NCBI GenBank assembly: GCA_022825925.1
Contig: JAJDVW010000166.1
Span: forward strand, 1-32,959
Length of the DNA: 32,959 bases
Reading direction: 5' to 3'
DNA from: Pseudomonadales bacterium
GTDB taxonomy: Bacteria; Pseudomonadota; Gammaproteobacteria; Pseudomonadales; Azotimanducaceae
Shown here: positions 6,664 through 14,774 of the stretch, piece after piece
Numbering within the stretch: position 1 is the first letter of the stretch
Layout of the letters: each line of letters starts with the position of its first letter
Notes under the pieces: generated by a model
Told to the model about the DNA's origin: nothing
The model's database searches: none
What the model saw: the letters and a program-made list of their open reading frames with translations, nothing else
Position numbers and translations under genes: made by a program

Positions 6664-7340
6664 ATGGACCTGTACGACGCGATGCGAACCACGTTCGCGG
6701 CCCGGGAGTTCACGAGCGAACCCGTGCCCGACGAGGTGCTGCACCGCATCCTCGACCATGCGCGTTTCGCGCCGAGCGGCGGCAAACCGGCAGGGGTGGC
6801 ACGTCATCGTGGTGCGCGACCCGGCGAAACGCGCGGCGCTCGGTCCCCTGATCGAACCCACGTTCAAGCGCTACCTGGCGGAGGTCCGGGCCGGCGCCAA
6901 CCCCTGGAACACGGTCGAGCCGGCCGATGTCGACCAGGCCGCCATCGACGCGACGCGGATTCCGCGCGGCTTCATCGAGGGCCTGGTACACGCACCCGTG
7001 CTGCTGCTCGTCACGGTCGACCTCTCGGTGGTGGCCGCCATGGACCAGCACCTGTCCCGCATCGGGGTGGTCCCCGGCGGCTCGATTTATCCGTTCGTGT
7101 GGAACATCCTGCTCGCCGCCCGCAACGAAAGGGCTGGGCGGGGTGCTGACGACCTTCCTGGTCGCCCAGGAGCCGCAGGCGAAGGCGCTGTTCGGCATCC
7201 CCGAGAGCCATGCGCTGGCCGCGATGGTGCCGATCGGCAAGCCGGTCAGGCAGTTGACGCGGCTGTCGCGCAAGCCGGTGGGGGACTTTGCGACGGTGGA
7301 CGGCTTCGGCGGGGCCCCCCTCGCGGCAAGCGACGGGTGA
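6664..7340 (+). CDS. Nitroreductase-family flavoprotein with two apparent frameshifts
   Basis: MDLYDAMRTTFAAREFTSEP (from 6664, ribosome binding site GGGAGGAGG upstream) is the typical nitroreductase start, with the Arg pair that contacts FMN phosphate. After ARFAPSGG the frame fails; shifting at the AAA of 6784-6786 gives NRQGWHVIVVRDPAKRAALG, the expected next strand. A second slip at the AAA of 7128-7130 joins YPFVWNILLAARNE to GLGGVLTTFLVAQEP, the GLG loop near the flavin. Removing one A at each place yields a 224-residue protein of normal length, ending about position 7340. Both lesions are the same type, which favours sequencing error over decay. Relatives reduce nitro groups, enones or halogenated aromatics with NAD(P)H. 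It follows the TauD gene by 55 bases. Confidence 0.7.
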
Positions 7341-7382
7341 AGGCTGTGGGTCGTACTTTCGGCGGTGGGCTTCCTGCCGCGG

Positions 7383-8510
7383 TCAGTAGATCAGGTGCGC
7401 CTCGAAATCCGGCTGCCTGCCGGCCCTGACCAGCGCGGTCCAGTCCTGCAGCTTGTCGCTGGGCCAGAAGTTCGAGCAGAGTTCGAAGTACTCCAGCACG
7501 GTGTCTCGCTCGCCGTGTTCGAGCAGGTCCGCGGCGAGGCGCATGTTCGGGCCGAACGACCCGAGCACCGCCGACCCGGAGACCTTGCCGGCTTCGAGCA
7601 GGTGATACTTTGCCCGCTCGACGTCATCCTCTACCAGGGCGACCCTGCCCAGGATGATGTTGCCCCGATGCGTCGCCATGCCGTCGCTCGCTGGAGTCGG
7701 CGGAGCGTTCAGCAGTGCGCTCGCGTGAGCGCGAGCGTCGTCATAGCGTTCGGCCTCGAAGGCGGCGCGCGCGAGTGCGTCCCGCAGACGTGTCCGCTCG
7801 TTGTCGCTGTCGGCCCGTTCGTATGCGAGCTCGAACTGCTCCAGGGCCAGCGCGGCGCTGGAAGGCCTTACGGCAACTGCCTGATCGAACATTTCAGCCA
7901 GGCTGTTAGGTAGATCGTCGGCGTCGATGAACTCGGGAGTCTCGACCTGGCCCCTGATCTGTTCGGCAAACAACGCATCCTGGAGATACCGGTGCCCCAA
8001 CAGCGTCGGCCACTTCGAGTTGTCGGGGTCGTAGGACTGCGCGCTTTGCAGCGTCTCGATGTCCAGGTCGCCATCCTGGAAGTCGGAGAAGAAATTCGCG
8101 GCGTTGCCCAGGAAGGTCACGTTCGAGGGCTCGCGTTCGATGTGGCTCAGCCACGTTTGCTTTCCGGCTCTGTAACTGTCCGAGTCGAAGAAGGGTTGGA
8201 TCTGCGAGTCTGGAGACCCGAGTACGTCGGCGTGCGGCGCGTTGCGGATCAGCCAGAGCACGTGCTCATGATGAATGCGTCTGACGGCGCCATTCAGGTG
8301 GGACCTGGGAAAGTAGTAGACGATGAGCCGGCTCCGGGCTTGAAGGTCCCGAGGATTGCGCTCCAGGCGCTCTTCGAGGGCCTGGGCTTCCTCGGCGGTA
8401 AGACTCATGCCGGTCAGGAAATCGCCAGGGCCTTCGGTCGCGGATGTCGGGACGGCTCCGATACAGAGCGCCAAAAACGCGAAGACCGGAACGTGCAACC
8501 GGCGGTTCAT
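7383..8510 (-). CDS. Exported tetratricopeptide-like repeat protein, unknown function
   Basis: The ATG at 8510 begins a clear Sec signal peptide (MNRRLHVPVFAFLALCIGAV, cleavage probably near PTSATEG), giving a 375-residue precursor. The mature part is helical: EEAQALEERLERNPRDLQAR then RLIVYYFPRS, HVLWLIRNAPHADVLGSPDS, an EREPSNVTFLGNAANFFSDF block and later SAALALEQFELAYERADSDN and ERYDDARAHASALLNAP. These resemble degenerate TPR helices with alternating small and bulky residues and AA/ALF-type spacing. I do not recognise a named family. It is probably periplasmic. It is divergent from the acyl-CoA dehydrogenase gene at 8640, with 129 bases between the start codons. Confidence 0.7.
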   Translation of the reverse strand: MNRRLHVPVFAFLALCIGAVPTSATEGPGDFLTGMSLTAEEAQALEERLERNPRDLQARSRLIVYYFPRSHLNGAVRRIHHEHVLWLIRNAPHADVLGSPDSQIQPFFDSDSYRAGKQTWLSHIEREPSNVTFLGNAANFFSDFQDGDLDIETLQSAQSYDPDNSKWPTLLGHRYLQDALFAEQIRGQVETPEFIDADDLPNSLAEMFDQAVAVRPSSAALALEQFELAYERADSDNERTRLRDALARAAFEAERYDDARAHASALLNAPPTPASDGMATHRGNIILGRVALVEDDVERAKYHLLEAGKVSGSAVLGSFGPNMRLAADLLEHGERDTVLEYFELCSNFWPSDKLQDWTALVRAGRQPDFEAHLIY

Positions 8511-8587
8511 GGCCGACCTCGTGACATTGGGTGGCTCCAGAGTAGCCGCGTTTGCCCAACTGTGCACAACGCGCAAAGGGCCCGGAA

Positions 8588-8617
8588 TTGCGGATCGAAG
8601 TGCATCTGCTGTCCAAT
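8588..8617 (+). promoter_or_regulatory. Candidate sigma70-type promoter for the acyl-CoA dehydrogenase genes
   Basis: TTGCGG (8588-8593), 18 bases, TCCAAT (8612-8617), embedded in TCTGCTGTCCAATG (8605-8618), the same word and spacing as upstream of the gene at 4700. A GGGAG ribosome binding site precedes the ATG at 8640. Confidence 0.5.
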
Positions 8618-8639
8618 GAGGCGGTGGTAGGGAGAAGCC

Positions 8640-9899
<1,260 letters not shown>

Positions 9900-9915
9900 C
9901 GGCGCGGAGGGCGGC

Positions 9916-11054
9916 ATGGCGGAACTCCCCGGGGACTTCGGATTCGGCACCGACGAGGCGATGCTGCGCGATTCGGCGCGCAGGTTCTTCGAGGATCGCT
10001 ACAGCCCGGACAAGCTGCACGCACTGGTCGCTCACGACCACGACATGCACCGGCCCAACGAGGCGGCCTGGGTCCGGGAAGACTGGTCGCAGATCGTCGA
10101 GCTCGGCTGGCCCGCCGCGTGCGTGCCGGAGCGCGAAGGGGGTGTCGGCATGCCCTGGTCGCGGCGGTCGCCCTCGCGGAGGAAGTGGGCCGGGCGGGCT
10201 TCCCTTCACCGCTCCTGAGTACGTTCCAGGCGACGTTTCTGCTGAACGCTTGCGGGACCACGACAGCTCAGGAGGCCCTGCGCGACATCGCGGCGGGCAC
10301 GGCGACGAGCGTCGCGATCCACGACCGCCGCGGGGACTTCGGCGATGGCGCCACGGACGTGACGTGCGAGGACGGACGGCTCTCCGGCGAGGCCGCCTTC
10401 GTGCAGGAAGCGCGCAAGGCGGAACGGTTCCTCGTGCGTGCGCGGGGCACACGGGGCACGGGGCTCTACGTCGTTGACGCCGGCGCCCCGGGGCTCTCGA
10501 TCGAACCCGATGCGATCGTGGACCTGACGCGAGACCAGGCGACGCTGTCCTTCGAGTCGGTCGACGCTGTCGAGGTTGCGGCGCCAGGGCAGGGAGATGC
10601 TGCCGTCGCCGCGGCCCTGCCGGCCATGCTCTGCGTCGTGTCCGCGGACATGGTGGGCTCGGGCGAGTGGCTGCTGCAGACGACGGCGGAGTACGCGCGC
10701 ACGCGCACGCAGTTCGACCGGCTGCTCGGCTTCTTCCAGGCGATCAAGCACCCGCTGGTGAACTGCATGATCGACATCGACGCCGCGAGGTCGCTGACGT
10801 ATCACGCGGCCTGCGCGGTGGACCACGAGCCGGAGCGGGCGCTGCGGTATGCGCGCATGGCGAAAGCAGCAGCCAGCGACATGGCGGTCACGACGGCGAG
10901 CCGCGCCGTGCAATTCCACGGCGGCATCGGGTTCACCTGGGAGTGCTACGTGCACCTCTTCTTCAAGCGGCAGATGCACGGCCAGGTGCTGCTCGGCGAC
11001 GCGAAGCACCACCGCGCGCTGCTGGCGGACGAGGTGATCGGAGAAGCGGCCTAG
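9916..11054 (+). CDS. Second acyl-CoA dehydrogenase subunit, frameshifted
   Basis: The ATG at 9916 (GGAGGGCGGC ribosome binding site) encodes LPGDFGFGTDEAMLRDSARR and then IVELGWPAACVPEREGGVGM, the acyl-CoA dehydrogenase N-terminal domain. The frame then fails. The frame opened further on continues exactly as expected with LVAAVALAEEVGRAGFPSPL and reaches YARTRTQFDRLLGFFQAIKH, AVQFHGGIGFTWECYVHLFF and the stop at 11054. A 1-base deletion close to 10150-10153 explains this; restored length is 379 residues. Compared with the preceding gene product it is shorter and lacks the GTSEIQR block, as in partner subunits of heteromeric acyl-CoA dehydrogenases, where only one subunit type carries the catalytic base. 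Whether the lesion is real or a sequencing error cannot be told here. Confidence 0.75.
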
Positions 11055-11095
11055 GAGCGGTCTAGGAGCGGCGTAGAAGCGGCGTAGAAGCAGCG
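11041..11095. repeat. 11-bp tandem repeat straddling the stop of the acyl-CoA dehydrogenase gene
   Basis: TAGGAGCGGTC, TAGGAGCGGCG, TAGAAGCGGCG and TAGAAGCAGCG lie head to tail at 11052-11095, and the preceding GAGAAGCGGCC (11041-11051) is a further degenerate unit inside the coding end. The first TAG is the gene's stop. Because 11 is not a multiple of 3, the TAGs at 11052, 11063 and 11074 close all three forward frames. Confidence 0.8.
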
Positions 11096-11143
11096 ACGGA
11101 ACGCCCTCCGAAAGGCGTATTGTCAGGGCAGGAGGGACGTGCG

Positions 11144-11730
11144 ATGAATCGACGCAAGCTCGTTCGATCCGCGGTCGCCGCCAGCCTCGTTGCCGGTACG
11201 GGACCTCTCTCGATGGCGGAGCCGCTCCCGAAGACGCCGCGCGACTACACCGGTCCTTTCTATCCGCGCGGCCCCCGTAACCGTAGAGCGACCTGATCGT
11301 CGGCACCCCGAGAACCGATGTCCTCCACCTCGGCGGGCGCGTGCTCGCGCCGGACGCGACGCCGCGCGTCGGCGTGGTCGTGGACGTCTGGCAGACGGAC
11401 CCCGAGGGGCGGTACAAGCACCCGCGCGACCGGGGCCAGGACCGCCTGATGGAGGAGTTCCTGTACTACGGCGAAGCCGTGACGGACGATGCCGGCGCGT
11501 TCGGTTTCCGCACCTACGTGCCGGGCAGCTATCGCGCCAGACCGGTCCCGCACATCCACTACAAGGTGTGGTCGGACGGGGAGGAACTGCTGACCAGCCA
11601 GGTCTACTTCGCCGGACTTGGCGACGCTGCTCGCCAAGCGCGATCCCGCGAGGCGGCAGCGCTGCAGACCACGAACCTGACTCCCGCCGGCGAGGGCAGG
11701 CTCAACGCAGAGATCGACATCGTTCTGTAG
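11144..11730 (+). CDS. Tat-exported intradiol ring-cleavage dioxygenase, frameshifted
   Basis: The ATG at 11144 has an AGGAGG site about 8 bases upstream and begins MNRRKLVRSAVAASLVAGTG, a twin-arginine-type signal. The mature part starts PLPKTPRDYTGPFYPRGPRN, as in protocatechuate-type dioxygenases. The frame stops at a TGA near 11290, but the next frame continues DLIVGTPRTDVLHLGGRVLA, VVVDVWQTDPEGRYKHPRD and PVPHIHYKVWSDGEELLTSQ, including the Tyr and His residues that ligate the non-haem Fe(III). A small indel at about 11284-11289 is needed. Near 11620-11660 the frame also reads oddly (GDAARQARSREAA), while the next frame gives ATLLAKRDPARR, suggesting two more compensating slips. The enzyme cleaves catechol-like rings; export of such enzymes suggests action on large or polymeric aromatics. 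Confidence 0.65.
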
Positions 11731-11797
11731 CGGCGACTCGCGATCGCCTATGGCGGGGCGAGCAATGAAGCGAGACGGGCCACCACAAGGGCGTCCC

Positions 11798-12097
11798 TTA
11801 CAGCGTGTCAGCCTCGGCCCGCAACTTGAGCCCCAATGCTCCGACCACCCGGAGAACGGTGTCGAAGGTCGGAACGCGCTCCCCGGACAGCGCCTTGTAG
11901 AGGCTCTCGCGGGACAGCCCCGCGTCGCTCGCCACCTGTGCCATGCCCCGTGCGCGGGCGATGTCCCCCAGCGCCTTGGCCACGAACGCGGCGTCGCCGC
12001 GTGCCTCTTCGATGGACGCCTCCAGGTACGCCGCCATGTCCTCGCGCGTGCGCAGGTGCTCGGCAACGTCGTAAGGCGACGTGGCGGTCTTGGTCAT
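11798..12097 (-). CDS. HigA-like antitoxin (addiction module antidote, XRE HTH)
   Basis: A 99-residue protein starting MTKTATSPYDVAEHLRTRED, the usual N-terminus of the TIGR02684-type antidote proteins. The HTH occupies residues about 50-92: MAQVASDAGLSRESLYKALS then GERVPTFDTVLRVVGALGLK. The ATG at 12097 has an excellent AGGTGGAG ribosome binding site that overlaps the end of the toxin gene; a GTG at 12106 would overlap the toxin stop but lacks a site. It neutralises the adjacent toxin and, with it, represses the operon. Toxin-first order, tight spacing (9 bases) and strand agree with HigBA organisation. The likely operator is the palindrome at 12401-12416. Confidence 0.85.
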   Translation of the reverse strand: MTKTATSPYDVAEHLRTREDMAAYLEASIEEARGDAAFVAKALGDIARARGMAQVASDAGLSRESLYKALSGERVPTFDTVLRVVGALGLKLRAEADTL

Positions 12098-12106
12098 GGT
12101 CTCCAC

Positions 12107-12391
12107 CTACAGGTTCCGCGCAAGGCGCAGGGCCGTCTCGATGTCGGCGCTCTGGCTGCGCTTATCGCCGCCCGCCAGCAGCACGATGGCCGTTCGGCCC
12201 TGCCGCCTGAAGTACACCCGGTAGCCGGGTCCATAGTCGATCCGCAGTTCGGAGACGCCTTCGCCCACAGGCCTGACATCGCCCGGGTTGCCACCGGCAA
12301 GCCGTTCGACCCGCACCAGCACGCGGGCGCGCACATCGCGCAATCCGTCCAGCCACCGGGCATAGACCTCCGTCTTGCGAACTGCCAGCAT
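12107..12391 (-). CDS. HigB/RelE-superfamily toxin (Gp49-like)
   Basis: A 94-residue RelE/ParE-fold protein: MLAVRKTEVYARWLDGLRDV, then RLAGGNPGDVRPVGEGVSEL, RIDYGPGYRVYFRRQGRTAI and VLLAGGDKRSQSADIETALR. The GVSELRIDYGPGYRVYF strand pair and the GGDKxxQxxDI end are characteristic of the TIGR02683 addiction-module killer family, which cleaves mRNA on the ribosome. The ATG at 12391 is preferred; the TTG at 12397 only adds two residues. No strong ribosome binding site is present. The gene lies directly downstream of the perfect palindrome at 12401-12416 and 9 bases upstream of the antitoxin start. Confidence 0.85.
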   Translation of the reverse strand: MLAVRKTEVYARWLDGLRDVRARVLVRVERLAGGNPGDVRPVGEGVSELRIDYGPGYRVYFRRQGRTAIVLLAGGDKRSQSADIETALRLARNL

Positions 12392-12400
12392 ACTCAAGAA

Positions 12401-12416
12401 GTAGCCAACAGGCTAC
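12401..12416. promoter_or_regulatory. Palindromic operator candidate of the first toxin-antitoxin module
   Basis: GTAGCC-AACA-GGCTAC has perfect 6-bp arms and a 4-base spacer, ending 10 bases before the toxin ATG (12391, minus strand). Its size and position fit a dimeric XRE-type antitoxin site for autoregulation. Confidence 0.55.
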
Positions 12417-12490
12417 ACGCCCGTCAATCCTGTCGATCCCGCTAGACCGTGACCGGACGTACTCCAATGCGTGCTATACCAAGGCATCCC

Positions 12491-13684
12491 TTACAGTCGC
12501 ACGGGCAGAAGCACGCCTTGAGGCCGGAGCAGCTTGAACATTCCCCGCATTCGCTTGTCTTTGGAGGCCAAGGCGCCCTGCAACGCGCCGAGCACCAAGT
12601 ACTCCATGTCGACCACATCGTGTTGCAGCCTTTCTCGCAGCTTTGGCGTGAGGGCCTCTCCGGTCAGGCCGGGGTTTCCCTCCGTTAGCTCGAGTCCGTA
12701 GAGAAGCTGCGCCTGCAGCCATCGGTAGATCGTCCACTGCGGTCCAAGCCGGCCGTCTCGGGCGGCTGCCGCGAGCAAAGGCGCGCCGGGCGGAGCGTGG
12801 GTGCCCTGGCAGACGAAATCGGCGAAGAACCGCGTAATGAAATCCGGGTCTCGAGCGACCGTCTCCCTGGCGCGGCGGTACGCCTCCTTGCGCTGCTCCG
12901 TAGTGCCTTCGCATGTACCGCGAAACCGCCCTTGCAGCGTGCCGGCGCACGCGACGAGCCCATCGGCTCCGCGGCCGAAGTCGGCTTCCGTACTTCGCAG
13001 TGCCTCGCGTCTGGCCCTTGAGAGGTCGTCGAACCGAATGCCGAAGAAGGTGTCGAGGTCCAGACCCTCGACGGTGTTTTCCGAAGGAAGGCCCGCCCCG
13101 TTCAGCGTGTGAATCTCCCTCCGGAGCAGTTCGCCCATGTTCGGAGCCACGCGCAGCCGTCCGGACCGATGGATTTGGCGCAGCTTTTCCAGGCACCGTT
13201 CGCGTGCGGTCTTGTCGGTGGATGCGACCTCGAAGAAGAACGCGTCCGGGAACAACAGCTTCCAATCGTCCTGCAGTTCAAGGAGTGGGTGAATGCCGGC
13301 GCCCTGGAGGTAGCTCTTGTCCACGATGACCGAATTGCGTTCCGGGGCGATGCGCGGGTCCCGGGATTGGATGCGCGAGACCGCCGTGCGAGAACCGACG
13401 TGAATGGTGACGCTTGCGGCACGGTCGAGGGCCGCAAGCATGCGCATCAGACGATCAACGGTGAACCGGCGCAGATTGGCGTTCCGCACGCGTGAGAAAT
13501 CGGCTGCGGCAAAGCCGGTCGCCGCGCTGGCCCTGCGAACGGTGAGTGCACTTTCGTCCAGCGCGGCAACGACTTGTGCGGCCAGGACCGCCTTGGCGTG
13601 CTTGAGATCCGCATCAGGATCGCCAAGGTCCCGGAAGACGTTACTGCTGCCACGAACCAAATCGAGTCGCGATTCTTCGATCAT
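12491..13684 (-). CDS. HTH antitoxin fused to a PIN-like domain
   Basis: A 397-residue protein beginning with ATG at 13684, which overlaps the toxin stop (ATGA). Residues 1-100 are a HigA2-type XRE domain: AKAVLAAQVVAALDESALTV, GFAAADFSRVRNANLRRFTV and DRLMRMLAALDRAASVTIHV. Such antitoxins normally end here at about 95-105 residues. This one continues for about 290 more: SVIVDKSYLQGAG (Asp122), DAFFFEVASTD (Glu152), a long helical middle and, near the end, DVVDMEYLVLGALQG then ALASKDKRMRGMFKLLRP, with acidic residues 356, 359 and 376. A first strand ending in Asp, a following acidic residue and the terminal D-x-x-Y plus A-x-K-D-K-R pattern resemble the PIN nuclease fold. The PIN call is by pattern only and moderately sure; the fusion itself is read directly. 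Confidence 0.7.
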   Translation of the reverse strand: MIEESRLDLVRGSSNVFRDLGDPDADLKHAKAVLAAQVVAALDESALTVRRASAATGFAAADFSRVRNANLRRFTVDRLMRMLAALDRAASVTIHVGSRTAVSRIQSRDPRIAPERNSVIVDKSYLQGAGIHPLLELQDDWKLLFPDAFFFEVASTDKTARERCLEKLRQIHRSGRLRVAPNMGELLRREIHTLNGAGLPSENTVEGLDLDTFFGIRFDDLSRARREALRSTEADFGRGADGLVACAGTLQGRFRGTCEGTTEQRKEAYRRARETVARDPDFITRFFADFVCQGTHAPPGAPLLAAAARDGRLGPQWTIYRWLQAQLLYGLELTEGNPGLTGEALTPKLRERLQHDVVDMEYLVLGALQGALASKDKRMRGMFKLLRPQGVLLPVRL

Positions 13685-14031
13685 GTGGCCAACTCCTGTC
13701 GGAGGCGACGTATGCGGGCTCTCACCACGTCGATGTCGGATTTGGGCGTTCCGATGCCGCTCTTGGACTTCTTCTGGAAGGCGTGGACGACCCACAAGGT
13801 GCCGGCGATTTCCGTGAGGTACACGGCGCGCCAAGCGTTGGTCCGAAAGCGCACGGCGATTTCCATGACCCCCGGCCCGAAGCCTTTCATCGGCTTCGCG
13901 ATATCGGCCTTGCTCCCGTGGGCCGCCATGGTCAAGGCCGTGTTCATGCGGTCGCGGACCGGCTGCGGGAAGGCTTCGTACGCTTTCCGCACGCTTCGGA
14001 TCCATCCGATAGGCCGCCCGATACGATCCAT
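13681..14031 (-). CDS. HigB2/Gp49-type RelE-superfamily toxin
   Basis: A 116-residue protein: IRSVRKAYEAFPQPVRDRM, TALTMAAHGSKADIAKPMKG, VMEIAVRFRTNAWRAVYLTE and LWVVHAFQKKSKSGIGTPKS. The RxxxAWRAVY and HAFQKKSKxGIxTPxxDI segments are the hallmark of phage-derived Gp49/HigB2 toxins, ribosome-dependent mRNA interferases. The start at 14031 gives the normal N-terminus, although there is no clear Shine-Dalgarno, as often in these loci. The stop TGA overlaps the ATG of the HTH-fusion antitoxin by 4 bases, so the pair is translationally coupled. An inverted repeat at 14041-14060 just upstream is a likely operator. It lies on the same strand as, and upstream of, the other toxin-antitoxin module. 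Confidence 0.85.
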   Translation of the reverse strand: MDRIGRPIGWIRSVRKAYEAFPQPVRDRMNTALTMAAHGSKADIAKPMKGFGPGVMEIAVRFRTNAWRAVYLTEIAGTLWVVHAFQKKSKSGIGTPKSDIDVVRARIRRLRQELAT

Positions 14032-14040
14032 CGGGGCGCA

Positions 14041-14060
14041 TGTTGTCAGTTATGACTACA
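14041..14060. promoter_or_regulatory. Inverted-repeat operator candidate of the second toxin-antitoxin module
   Basis: TGTTGTCA-GTTA-TGACTACA: 8-base arms with one mismatch around a 4-base spacer, 10 bases before the toxin start at 14031 (minus strand). The 4-base spacer and the 10-base distance match the operator candidate of the neighbouring module, while the arm sequences differ. Confidence 0.5.
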
Positions 14061-14217
14061 GCAGTCAACGCGCGTGTTCGTGCCTGGGCGTTCCGACCCT
14101 TTGCGGTCGCGTATGCGAGTTTGCGCGTGTTGTGTGAGCATATGCGTCATAGCGCGTCGCCCGCCGATTCGCGTGCCTTGGCTTCGGCGTCGGGGTCCCC
14201 GAGAACCGCTTCCAGGT

Positions 14218-14772
14218 CTAATGCGCGTGCCACTTGGCCAGCCACTCTCGGGACTCCGGCGACAGCCGCTCCTGCAGCCACGCTTCGCGCTGCTTGGCGG
14301 CTCCTTCCTCCATCAGCTCTGCTGGGATGTCCTGCAAGCGGACTTCCCCGGAGTGGAGCGCATAGAGGGCGTCGCTGTTCGGCGGCGGCAGCTTGGCGAG
14401 GTCCTCCGCGCAGACGCTGTAGTACATTCGGAGACCGAGGGCAGAATCGAATCTGGTGCCGCCGAAGTCGATGATTCCTGGCTGGTCGATATCTGCGGCG
14501 AGCTTGCGCAAGTACTCCTCGAACGGCCCTCCAAGTGGCCCGTCGTCCCGTGCGAACTCGTAATCGTCAGGATAGGGGTCGTCGAAGAGCTTTCGCTGTT
14601 CAATGGCTTCGGCCTCGTAGCCCGCGTCCTGTTCGGCGTAGTAGGCGTGGAGCGCGCAGGTCAGGCGACTCCCGGTCGGCAAGTCCCGAACGCTTGCCAC
14701 CGCTTCCAGGTAGCGGTCTAGCTCGGCCCGCCGCCACGCCAGACAGCCCTCCGCCAGCAGCGCGAACAGCAC
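14218..14772 (-). CDS. Hypothetical protein, unrecognised
   Basis: A 184-residue acidic, helix-rich ORF starting with GTG at 14772, two bases after the stop of the MDR dehydrogenase gene. Visible segments are LAEGCLAWRRAELDRYLEAV, RLTCALHAYYAEQDAGYEAE, PFEEYLRKLAADIDQPGIID and EREAWLQ-type charged helices ending REWLAKWHAH. Amino-acid composition and codon use look like real coding DNA. There is no signal peptide or membrane segment and I recognise no domain. The abrupt hydrophobic start may mean that the true N-terminus is lost or that the start is misplaced. Tight spacing suggests it is the last gene of the PhyH-enoyl-CoA hydratase-MDR operon, but a metabolic role is not implied by its sequence. 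Confidence 0.55.
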   Translation of the reverse strand: MLFALLAEGCLAWRRAELDRYLEAVASVRDLPTGSRLTCALHAYYAEQDAGYEAEAIEQRKLFDDPYPDDYEFARDDGPLGGPFEEYLRKLAADIDQPGIIDFGGTRFDSALGLRMYYSVCAEDLAKLPPPNSDALYALHSGEVRLQDIPAELMEEGAAKQREAWLQERLSPESREWLAKWHAH

Positions 14773-14774
14773 CC

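Noticed and set aside
6784..7130. Programmed ribosomal frameshifting in the nitroreductase gene
   Set aside because: The AAA runs lack a slippery heptamer or a following stem, the family does not use frameshifting, and the same A insertion appears in an unrelated gene.
11287..11293. In-frame TGA in the intradiol dioxygenase as a second selenocysteine
   Set aside because: The downstream homology is in a different frame, so it is an indel, and no cysteine is expected there.
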